Source: Trichostrongylus colubriformis (Eukaryota; Nematoda; Chromadorea; Rhabditida; Trichostrongylidae). From it: a stretch of DNA of 64,000 nucleotides. Positions 55,633 through 64,000 of this stretch are shown here, piece after piece. Every line of letters begins with the position of its first letter. Positions within the stretch are counted from its first letter, which is position 1. The notes below the pieces were generated by a model that was given only the letters and a program-made list of their open reading frames with translations, had not been told where the DNA came from and searched no databases. Where the stretch lies: positions 52,966,873 to 53,030,872 of the forward strand of contig OZ022257.1 in the NCBI GenBank assembly GCA_963978905.1, given 5' to 3'. A program made the position numbers and the translations under genes.

Positions 55633-57054
55633 GATATCCTGATAATCCTGTAATGTGCCTCTAAATCCTCAGCCTGAGAATCCGTCTCATTTATTGCCAT
55701 ATCATTGCCTACCTCGCTTACACCGTTGAGGATTCTTTGACGCAGGCTTGACCCTGCTTGCACCGCCTTCCTCAGGGTAGTAACCGATCAGTTTTCTGTT
55801 GTAACTTACTTGAAGGTGATAATCTCTGTAAGAGAAATTGCGGGGGAGTAACGGGGCAGTGAACATAAATTCCCTGATATGTTCTGGCCGTTTTGGCAAG
55901 GCTGTCACTTTTCATTCGCATAAAGCTGTGTCTTACAAGTGGTGGGAATTTTACAAAGGGAACACTTTTCATAAGCGTGCACGACTCTATGGGTGCACTT
56001 CGGCAGCGAGCTAGTGGAGAGCGACGGGCGCCCATACTACTTCCATACCTACTACTCGAGTGCCTAAACAGAGGATAATCTCTGCAGAAGAGTTTCTAGT
56101 CTACTTATTGACTATCAAAATGCAATAAACACTTCTAGCCCGACAGACGTGCTTATGAATATCCTCCATACCAACCATGCTTCAACAGCACGTCCTATCG
56201 AAGAAGATAACAAAAGATATTGTTCACGATAGGTGTTCATCTTGGTCAAGAAAGCAAGCTGTCATTCCGCTTAGAGTGTCTCATTTTTTTTACTAGTTAT
56301 TTTGCCATGAGATCATTTTCTTTCATTACCGAATTTCTGGAATGAGGGCAACCGCTACCGATAAAGTTATAACAATATCACGTATAAAAGTGCTTGAGCA
56401 GCTGAGTGCGCCAGTAAATGCATACATAACAAATGGAGCCTGAAAAATCATACCTTATATATTAACCAGGAGTTTGGTGTGTTCGTTATTTTGTTTGTCT
56501 GCCTATCCACCCGAAACTTGACATAATCTCCAAAATTGGAGGGAAAGGTCGGCTCAAGCATGGGTTGGGTGGGGTATGGTAGTAGATGTTTAGTGCACTC
56601 ATCCACTTTGTGAAACTCCGCGCTCTGTTGGCGGAGATTCAGCTAAAATGCTCGGTTAGGCGCGAAATTCTATAATTCGTTCCGAAAGAGCCTAGGGGTT
56701 CTGATAAGCTGGACCAAAATGAGTCAAGGGTGTTTGTGGCAGTTAAAGGAGACCCGCCCCCAGTGGGCAAGGCATGCTCCAAGTAGTTGGTGCTTGCTAC
56801 AAGTGTTCATAACTTGCCTTGGGAGCGACCAGGAGAGTGAGAAAATTTTTCCAGAAGTTAGCGATGTCCAAGGCGTATTATGGTAAGTGGAGGCCTGCCT
56901 ATAATGGGCGGAACGTGCAATGAACAATGTCGTGCTTACTCATAAACAATTATAATCTCGATCCAGAACGGTCTAGGGTGCAACTGAAAGCTAGTCATTT
57001 GAAGCTGCTAGCGTGGCAAAAATAATGTCAACTGATCACTAGGTGGAGCGTCAC
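55633..57054. other. unassigned intergenic sequence
   Basis: The frame pair 55772-56035 (minus) and 55893-56078 (plus) is not supported by motif or splice signals. A TATATTAACCAGGAGTTTGGTGTG phrase at 56457 recurs at 57461 and 57700 as part of a dispersed repeat that runs into TGTCTGTCCACCC. Confidence 0.35.
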
Positions 57055-57320
57055 GTGGATATTGATTGAAAATATCGGTTTCGAGTAGAAGTCTGGAAAC
57101 GGCTTATGGAACACACCATTGAGTGAGTGCCGCCATAGAAATTGAGGTCCTACAGCATCATGCACCACCGATCGATATTGATGGAAAATATCGATTTTTC
57201 TGCAGAAGGCTGGAAACGGCTTGTGGACCATACTTTTGATTAAGAGCCCTCATAAAAGTTGAGGTTCTACAACATCAGGCATCATCGATCGATATTGATC
57301 GAAAATATCAGTTTTTGAGC
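57055..57320 (+). repeat. 117-bp tandem repeat
   Basis: ATATTGATnGAAAATATC starts at 57059, 57176 and 57292, a period of 116-117. Each unit also has CTGGAAACGGCTT.TGGA and GTTGAGGTnCTACA. A related single copy with CTGGAAACGGCTCATGGACC lies near 58100. Confidence 0.75.
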
Positions 57321-59520
57321 AGAAGGTGCATTTATTGCACGCCACGCCAGACTTTGCCCACTGTGGATAGTGTGGACGGGACCTGCCTTAAGATGCTCGC
57401 TGTTCGGATGCAAAATTCTATAAATCGTTCCAAAAGAGCCTAGAAGTCGGGATATCCATATATTTGAACCAGGAGTTTGGTTTGTATGTTTGTCTGTCTG
57501 TCCACCCTGTGGTTTAATTACCCAAGTTCGAGGTACAGTCCATTGCGTGGTAGAGCGCAGCCCACGGACTTGGAGTGCGAGAGTGAGAGTACGTGGCGAG
57601 GGTGAGAGTGTGTGGCGGGGTGAGAAATCGATACACGTGCTCATTTTGCATGCTTCCATGTGTGACGCGCAGTAGTGTGCGCCAGCCCAACTGGTCTATC
57701 TATAAACCAGGGCTTTGGTATGTCTGTCTGTCCACCCGGAACTTAGTACTGCCTCGAAATCAAGCGGGTGAAGTCAGGTCAAGAAAGGGTTGGGTGGATT
57801 TTGCTGAGAGATGAACAGGTAGCACATAGACCATGTTACACTCCGCCCACTGTGAACGGAACCTGCAATAAAATGTTCGATTCAGATGCTAAATTCTATA
57901 ATTCGTTCCAAAACAGCCCAGGCGTGCAGTCAACAGTATCGTGCTCGCTCATAAAAAACAGTACCGCTGAAGAGCGGACTAGGTTGCCGGGGTAAGCTGA
58001 AGTAATTCGAAGCTGCTAGAGTGACAAAAATAATGTCAACTGATCACGGTGGGCGGAGCGTCATTAGGTTATTGGTTGAAATATCGTTATATGCAAAAGA
58101 CTGGAAACGGCTCATGGACCATACTACTGAGTGAGTACCCCCTATAGATGATGAAGTTTTTAAAAATGATAAACGAGCCACACCTAAAGGTGACGCCGTC
58201 GCGGAACTTTAATGAATTCCTATTGGTCGACGTCGATCGAAATCATAGATCACTCTGCAATGAACTGAAAACATGTGATGGGATCCTATCGAGTGATAGC
58301 AGCCGCAAAAGATGAGAAACCGCGGCAGCATGCGCCACGGGTCGTAACTGCCGGTTTTCGTACGTAGGATCGGGCAATGTGGTGGACCACATCTTTGGAT
58401 GGACACAATTCCAGAAGATTACATACTATAGAGCACATTGCATGTAGATGGATACCTATTGCTATGATGGGCCTTTGTAGTGAAGGCTGTAATTGGACTA
58501 CCCCTGAGCACAAATGGATAATCTGTTGATTTTCGCCAAACCTTATGCTGTGCTATTTCTGTCTACATCATTGTGCCCACAGCCCGCTTCGCACCGGTAC
58601 CCTTACTTGGTTTTATAAAATGAATTTGTGAAGTCTCAGCCTCTGAACCGTGAAATCGCGCGACCTACTTCCTTACTGGAAGTGCTCTTATCATAGCTCA
58701 TCACTTTTCTTAGTCGTTGAGAGGTGATTACCAAATTATATTGGTGCATTGAATGCAGATGTGAAAAGATTACGTGAATCACATTCAGTAGGACTCCGCA
58801 AGCTTTGGCTGCAAAATGAGGTTTAGCTCCAAATTGTTACAGTGCGCTTGACAAAAAACTTAAGCAAGTTGAAAGACATGGTAGGATGTAGGTTGCCAAT
58901 GTTCGCAAGTTCACTGCGTCTGTAGTACTCATGTTCCTTTATCTACACGTTCAACGAACTGCCGAAGCTTTAGAAGCGTAGACGTAGTGCGGCTTTGTGA
59001 CAGCCATGACGATCTGCTAATTTGATTTCCCAGAATTTTGTCAAATTTTGATCTTAATAGTGCCCAGAATGTAATAAGAGGAAGATAAGTTGCAAAAGAA
59101 TCCATAACACTCGATGTGTGTCGCACATTTGCAGAAGTTGACGTGTTTGTGTCACATGTGTCGTGTCACATGTGCATGTTTCCGGCCACTATGTACGTGA
59201 CGCCCTCGGGTGTGTGACGTTATGGCAAAATTTCGCAACGCAGTGCTACGTGAGCGATTTGGGGAGGGGGTCATGTGTTGTTAAGCCCTGAAGCGACCGC
59301 TGTCCTGTTTTTTTTTTCCGAGCGTAATCAACTCCGAATCTACCTGCGTGCACATCCGCACCCTTGTCTTGCACTTGTCGTGGAAGCGACGCACGACGAG
59401 GTGAAACGTCCTGCTATGAAGAATTACATCTCGCGCTCTTCTAAAACGGGACATTCACGCATGCATTCACGTCAAAAGACAGTACCTAGAGCGATTACAA
59501 TCTACCAATGTTGCTTTCAG
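57321..59520. other. dispersed repeats and unassigned sequence upstream of gene C 3' exons
   Basis: 57460-58140 repeats motifs of 56457-57240 in the same order, indicating a duplicated block of about 1 kb. GCGCAGTAGTGTGCGCCAGCC at 57668 is the tail motif of the satellite-cored elements. TGTGTCACATGTG is repeated at 59143-59175. I could not find Cys exons matching exons 3 and 4 of genes A and B, although they may be too diverged to see. Confidence 0.4.
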
Positions 59521-59863
59521 GGTTTCTTGCAAAACTACCTTGAAGACGTTTGCGTAACACAATTAGTAGATGAACTTATAAAGAACATTACGATCACAGG
59601 AACGCAGACTAAAAAACCTGCTACTACATCTACGACCACCACCACCACCACGACTACCACAACCACGACGTCCACCGCAACCAAAACCACAAGGCCCAAT
59701 ACAACTGCAGCCACAACTGCTGCTACAACTAGAATAACACCATCAACAACCAGCACAACAAAAACCGCTGAATATGAGCCTACGACGACTCACTCGCCCA
59801 TTATCGTCTATACGTTGGGGGCCGTAGAACATACCGGAACTACATCGGAGCATTCCACTACAG
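59521..59863 (+). CDS. gene C Thr-rich stalk exon
   Basis: After acceptor TTGCTTTCAG the phase-0 frame gives GFLQNYLEDVCVTQLVDELI and then KNITITGTQTKKPATTS and a long Thr run. About 60 of 114 residues are Thr or Ser. It corresponds to exon 5 of A and B by position, by phase, by one Cys near the start and by an N-I-T sequon before the stalk. The stalk is about three times longer than in A and B and built mainly from ACC/ACG/ACT codons, so it probably expanded by repeat slippage. I placed the end at ACAG|GTGGGT; see the next exon for a phase conflict. Confidence 0.7.
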
Positions 59864-59932
59864 GTGGGTCGTGCCACTCATCACGCTGGTGATTGCTCTA
59901 ATTTAGAGGTGTGTTTTTTCGTTGTTTTCAGC

Positions 59933-60007
59933 GTCTCGTTCACTCAACGGCACTGACATGATCGCAGAAGATTTGTCGCCATATCGTGCGGCCAAAATCG
60001 AAGCGAG
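59933..60007 (+). CDS. gene C juxtamembrane SPYR exon
   Basis: Between TGTTTTCAG and AG|GTCCGT. Read in the frame that leads into the next exon it gives SLNGTDMIAEDLSPYRAAKI and EAR, matching gene B in SPYR.AKIEAR. It is 75 nt, one less than gene B, so the 59863 donor would join it out of frame. A donor four bases further (GTGG|GTCGTG, ending at 59867) restores phase. Alternatively this copy has a 1-base deletion. The match in sequence and exit phase makes the exon itself secure. Confidence 0.7.
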
Positions 60008-61096
60008 GTCCGTGACATTATGGCTGTTTTATTCTGTCTTACATGTGTGGTGTATGAATGTATAGTCGATTAGTATATGTGAGAATTTGGACACAGACAT
60101 ACCGTGAGACACTTTGAAAGATGATCATCAAAGTGTTTTATGGAAGACTGCGGTCAACTAACGAGACAGAAGAACCCACATTTATTCTATGCGGATGAGA
60201 TTCTTTTAAAGCGTCGTGAATGGTTCCTTTACACGGACTTTTCCAAAGCTCCAAATATATGACTGATTAGGTGGAGCTTTACTGTAAACTAAGACGAGTA
60301 CCTTAATCAAAAGCTGGCAGCGGAATGGAGGACGTGCTGCTTCACCCGTGCTGCTGTGAAAAAACGCGCTGGACTGGCTTAGTACCATGAGTGGTGGATA
60401 ACGAAGGGCATTCCATGTGAATGCTGGTCGTTCTCCACACCACAGCCATCGTGAAACTAATGTGAGGGGCTGGCCACCCACGCGGATCTCTTCGGTTCTA
60501 CCTCACCTTTCTTCCCTGCATTCACAACAAATATTGGATGATCTTTCAAATAGGGAAAACTAACTTTGCTTCCACGTCTACATCCTTTGTACATTCTATA
60601 TCTGGGTTATATAGAAATTGACACTCTTTACTGGAACCTTGACAGTCACTTGAAATGGTGATGCTGTTAAAACCTTAAAACAGTGATTGGGATGATGCGG
60701 ATGATAATCAACCCCGATAATGATAAAAGATGTACTCTCTTGAAAACTAGGGGTCCGGGGAACCTATCTGCGGCGAAATCCCCCGCTAGAAAGCGCCCCT
60801 GAGCTATAGCAGAAGCGACCTTTTCAGCTCCACCCGCCTTTCTTGGCTCGGTCCGCCTCTTGTGGTTGACCTTGACGAAGAATGACTGAGGTGTAGAGTA
60901 ATGAGCATGATAGCAGAATGATACATATCGTATCGTGTTAATGCCGTGCACAACGAAATAATGTGGGGCTCGACATATAAGCTTTCGTGGTGAAAACGTC
61001 CACTGGTCAATCTCAAAGACTGGAGTGAACGATGCAACCGGATCACTCTACCACTCCTTTAAATATAATAACTCCATTAACTTCTTTTCTTTTCAG
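60008..61096. other. last intron of gene C
   Basis: No element ends or conserved exon. The minus frames at 60206 and 60667 have no support. Confidence 0.4.
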
Positions 61097-61484
61097 GAGG
61101 AAAGCGGCTCTCAGACTTCTAATACTCAGTACTTGTATGTTCTGTGTGCTATTCTTCCAACTGATGCTCATCAGAATGCTACGAAATATTCACCGACAAC
61201 AATATGAGCAATATGTGCAAAATTGTCTGAAAGAGTTGAGAGCAAAGGAAACGACGTCATCAGAGGATTCAAAGCGATCAAGCACAAGTGCTCCAAAGTC
61301 TATAGAAAAGCATTCTGGAGGATTTTTCACGAAAATTAAAAAAACAGCGGAATCAACAATGGTGACAAGTCAAATGCTGAAAAGCCAACTTCCAACGTTG
61401 CAGCGGAGAATCAGTCAAGCACCAGCATTGGATGATGAAACCGTTACCGATTTCTACACTTCTGGTAATGTTAAGAAAAAGTAA
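61097..61484 (+). CDS. gene C terminal exon: transmembrane helix and cytoplasmic tail
   Basis: After CTTTTCAG the first base completes an Arg codon (AG|G) and 128 residues follow to TAA at 61482-61484, the same length as gene B. It starts RKAALRLLILSTCMFCVLFF, continues LMLIRMLRNIHRQQYEQYV and ends DDETVTDFYTSGNVKKK. The membrane segment keeps the STCM.CVLF pattern and the RMLR basic stop. The tail is Ser/Lys-rich (SSEDSKRSSTSAPKS, KKTAES). The C-terminal TDFY.SGN matches the VDVYLSNN motif of gene 0. Confidence 0.85.
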
Positions 61485-61621
61485 GAAATGGCGGACACAT
61501 TCCGCTTGTCTTCGATAGTAAAGTTTTTTCACTATGCGGTTATAACGTTTTCGATAGTAAAGTTTTTCACGATGCGATTATAACCTACATCGAGGCGAGC
61601 GCCGCCCAATTTACTGAAACT

Positions 61622-61627
61622 AATAAA
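61622..61627 (+). promoter_or_regulatory. poly(A) signal of gene C
   Basis: AATAAA 138 bases after the stop. Just before it, GTAAAGTTTTTTCACTATGCGGTTATAAC at 61519 is tandemly repeated at about 61557 with small changes. Confidence 0.6.
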
Positions 61628-62269
61628 ACTTTGTGTTCCATTTCTAAAGGTGCCACACAATACAAATTCTCTCAGCAAAATCGATCAGCCACTCAATCAG
61701 TGATTAAGACTAGCTCAATGGTACATCCCGCGATAAACATATCAACTGCTCACCCGCTCGAGACAAGAAGATTTTCGGACTAGGCTGCACCCTTTTTGCG
61801 TCTCCACGGCATAAGCCAAGTTTCGGACAGCTCGTCCGAACGCCCACTTTCACGCCACGGTTCTCGTCTGAGGTCTCTAGGAATGAGGTTCCTATTTCTG
61901 ATGTTCTTGGCCTTTTTTGTTAGTTTTTTCACTGCTATTGAGTAAATTAGCGGCTCTGCGTTCATTGTTGACCCCGATTATGGTTATTTTCCTATCGCGG
62001 AAAGTGCCTTTGAGCTCATTCGATTCCCGTCTGATCCAACTTACTCCTGCCACACCTGGTGTTGAGCGGAACATTTCTCAGCATGGCTTTTACATGGCAA
62101 AAGAATCACTGAGATGAGCCATTGATGATTACAATTACATAAACCCCTTACTTCATGTGTCGGTGTGAAGGTCAGTACGTGAGCCTGTCCGTCCATAAGT
62201 GAGGAGTAGTTGTGAAAGGGAATGATGAGGGAAATCGACCGCTCAATGTATGAGGGTACTGATTGGGGG
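61628..62269. other. gene C downstream flank, unassigned
   Basis: TTGAGCGGAACATTTCTCAGCATGGCTTTTACATGGCAAAAGAATCACTGA near 62062 resembles GGGCGGCGCATTTCTCAGCACGGCGTTTACGTGGTAAAAGCATCACTGA near 35233, so it is a dispersed repeat. No gene. Confidence 0.4.
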
Positions 62270-63235
62270 GGGGAATGGTAAACGGACAAATGTGCGGTGG
62301 TACTCACTACCGCAACGCGTGAGCTTGCGTCGCGGTTCGTCGTCAGTGGGCACAGGTTTTCTCCCGTCTCGTCGCTCCGTCTGCGCACTCCGCGTAAGAG
62401 AGTGCACGTGGCGAGATACTCGCAGCGTGTACTACGCATGATTGGTATGGAAGCAAACGTTGATCTCATCGGATAGTCCGACGAGACGGAGGATACTGTG
62501 GAGCAGCGGTGAAGTAGAGGAGGATGATCCGTTGTCATTGCGATTGGGGTTCCAAATCGCCAATTTAGTAATTGCGGAAGCCTTCGGTTCCCGTTGTTGT
62601 AGGGTCGGCGCGCTATAGTAGCGAATGCAGAGTTGCTTCTGTCCCACTGTTCTCAACGATATTTGGCGACACCCCATGTATTAGCCGCCACGTCGGGGCT
62701 TCCTTCCCTTGCAGGTCTAGGTTAAAATGGACACTTGAGTATACATTCTGCGATGACAAGTATAGCTTTCTTCTCACCGATGTCATAAACTCAACAACGA
62801 TATTTGGCGACGGCCCATATTAGCCCCCACGTCGGGGCTTCCTTCCTTTGCAGGCTTAGGTTAAAATATACACTTGAGTATACATTCTGTGATGACAGGT
62901 GCCGCTTTCTTCTCACCGATGTCATAAACTCAACAACGATATTTGGCGACGGCCCATATTAGCCCCCACGTCGAGGCTTCCTTCCCTGCGCGCGAAGCGC
63001 GCGCAACTCTTGGCTCGTCGCTTTAGCGGCGAGTTAGGAGTCACTCTTTTACACACACCTTAGTAAACGAAGATCTCATGTGCTGCTCACGAAGAGCCTT
63101 GCCCGATGAGATAAGAAGACCTAGAGCTCATAAGCATGCCAGCGCGCGCCATGATGGAGGCCGCGACGCGTGAGCGCGTCGCGGCAGTGAGGACCGCCGC
63201 ACATTTGTCCGTTTACCGACACTCCTGATTGGGGC
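62270..63235. repeat. foldback repeat enclosing short tandem repeats
   Basis: Left arm 62275-62345 and right arm 63165-63235 are inverted: GTAAACGGACAAATGTGCGG against CCGCACATTTGTCCGTTTAC, flanked by CCGCAACGCGTGAGC against GCGACGCGTGAGCGCGTCGCGG. A third GC module (CTCGTCGCTTTAGCGGCGAG) lies at about 63015-63035. Several minus frames of 80-165 codons cross it and are not conserved. Confidence 0.6.
62652..62995 (+). repeat. 140-bp tandem repeat, about 2.4 copies
   Basis: ATTTGGCGAC starts at 62661, 62802 and 62941, giving 141 and 139 bp. Units include GCC.CACGTCGGGGCTTCCT, TTGCAGG, TTAAAAT, ACACTTGAGTATACATTCTG and CTTCTCACCGATGTCATAAA. Confidence 0.85.
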
Positions 63236-63900
63236 TTGACAATCAATCTAAAACCACGTCATCGTTGTGATAGCACCTCCTACTTGTTTAAATACCTACT
63301 CCGTACGCAAGGGGGGGGGGGGTGGTGCAAAAGGGTGCAAACGCAGAACTCCAGATGACTATGACTAATGGGTAACAGGTGACACTAATGGATGATTGCA
63401 CCCGCTGCGTCCGCTCCTCACCAGTGCAACGCGACGCGCGAGGTGCTTCGCATAGCTGAAACTGGTAGGATGAGACAAATTCTGATAGTGGAGACCACGT
63501 CAGCAGGGCAAAACGCGTGATATCGTTGAGCTTTGCTTGGATCATCATGCGAAGATTTGCTTCTGGGCCATAGTATTCGTGCCACGACTGTATCCAGGAG
63601 CCTTATTTCAGGATTTCCGGTGGGTTTTCAAGGGCGCAGCTCAATCCTTAAAAGCTCTAAATTTATCGCGAGATGTCATTCATCTTCCAAAGTCGGTAAT
63701 GGGACACTTTAACTACTCCGTTACCAGCAACAAAAAAATGTCGCACTGCCACACCGCCAGCACCTTCGTATAGTGTGGGTTTTTGTAGTCATGAGCTTGA
63801 TATTACAGAGTTCTGTGCGCGTCACTTCGCAGAATTATCTGATATTACATTATCGACTTTGATAAATCTAGTACCGATCGTCGATAAGTTCACATCACAC
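63236..63900. other. unassigned sequence with a G run
   Basis: CGTTGTGATAGCACCTCCTACTTGTTTAAATACCTACTCCGTACGC near 63261 matches CATTGTGATAGCACCTCCCACTTATATAAGCACCTGCTTCGTATCC near 20668, a dispersed repeat. A 12-base G run follows at about 63311. No gene. Confidence 0.4.
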
Positions 63901-63919
63901 GAATTTAAACTTTTGTCTT

Positions 63920-64000
63920 TGCGTGTATGCATGTGTTTCACTTTTTGTCACGTATCACGAAATTCATATATCGCCTATCAATACTGGAAGCGGCTAAAAT
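63920..64000 (+). repeat. edge of another satellite-cored element
   Basis: CACGTATCACGAAATTCATATATCGC followed by an AATACTGGAAGCGGC stretch is the left terminal segment seen at 12220, 26975 and 35605. The window ends inside it. Confidence 0.5.

Noticed and set aside
59535..59756. Val-rich minus-strand frame resembling a membrane protein
   Set aside because: It is the antisense shadow of the Thr-rich stalk exon of gene C.

Overview
The window looks like a chromosome segment from a nematode, most likely a strongylid or hookworm-like clade V worm. The evidence is small exons separated by introns with TTTTCAG-type acceptors, AATAAA poly(A) signals, decayed mariner elements with TTAGGTTG termini, BEL/Pao fragments, and very dense palindromic and short terminal-inverted-repeat (TIR) elements. 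No prokaryotic operon, CRISPR array, rRNA or clearly functional tRNA gene was found. Species is inferred only, and all exon models come from reading splice signals and comparing copies inside the window.

The main gene content is a tandem, all plus-strand family of small type I membrane proteins that I do not recognise. The modular plan is: a signal-peptide exon with one Cys; a Cys exon with the core DDPVPC...APGWCVTSV; a Cys exon with the core CRCPQGYFSCN; a Tyr/Trp-rich exon running into a Thr-rich mucin-like stalk; a short exon ending SPYR.AKIEAR; and a last exon with one transmembrane helix and a 90-100 residue polar tail. Gene 0 (833-1780) is cut by the left edge and shows only its last two exons. 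Gene A (10788-20234) is decaying: it has a frameshift and lost splice donor in the SPYR exon, a shifted segment with a stop in the last exon, and no AATAAA. Gene B (25431-34423) is the most intact, predicting about 323 residues if one doubtful exon is left out. Gene C has its last three exons at 59521-61484; a signal-peptide exon at 39501 may be its first exon, about 20 kb upstream.

Layout: 1-1.9 kb gene 0; 2.5-3.1 kb tRNA-derived repeat; 3.8-6.6 kb BEL/Pao remnants with a mariner inside; 6.8-20.3 kb gene A locus; 21.8-22.7 kb tRNA-derived repeats; 23.4-34.5 kb gene B locus, a segmental duplicate of the A locus including introns; 35.3-38.5 kb microsatellite and convergent satellite arrays; 39.5 kb signal exon; 40.1-48.1 kb nested foldback and mariner elements; 48.7-52.6 kb GC-rich and tandem repeats, including three 343-bp units; 53.1-59.3 kb small elements and unassigned sequence; 59.5-61.6 kb end of gene C; 62.2-64.0 kb foldback, tandem repeats and the edge of another satellite element.

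Working model, inferred: the cluster encodes cell-surface proteins with a disulfide-rich head on an O-glycosylated stalk, multiplied by segmental duplication with one copy degenerating. Most of the rest is transposon-derived or unassigned.
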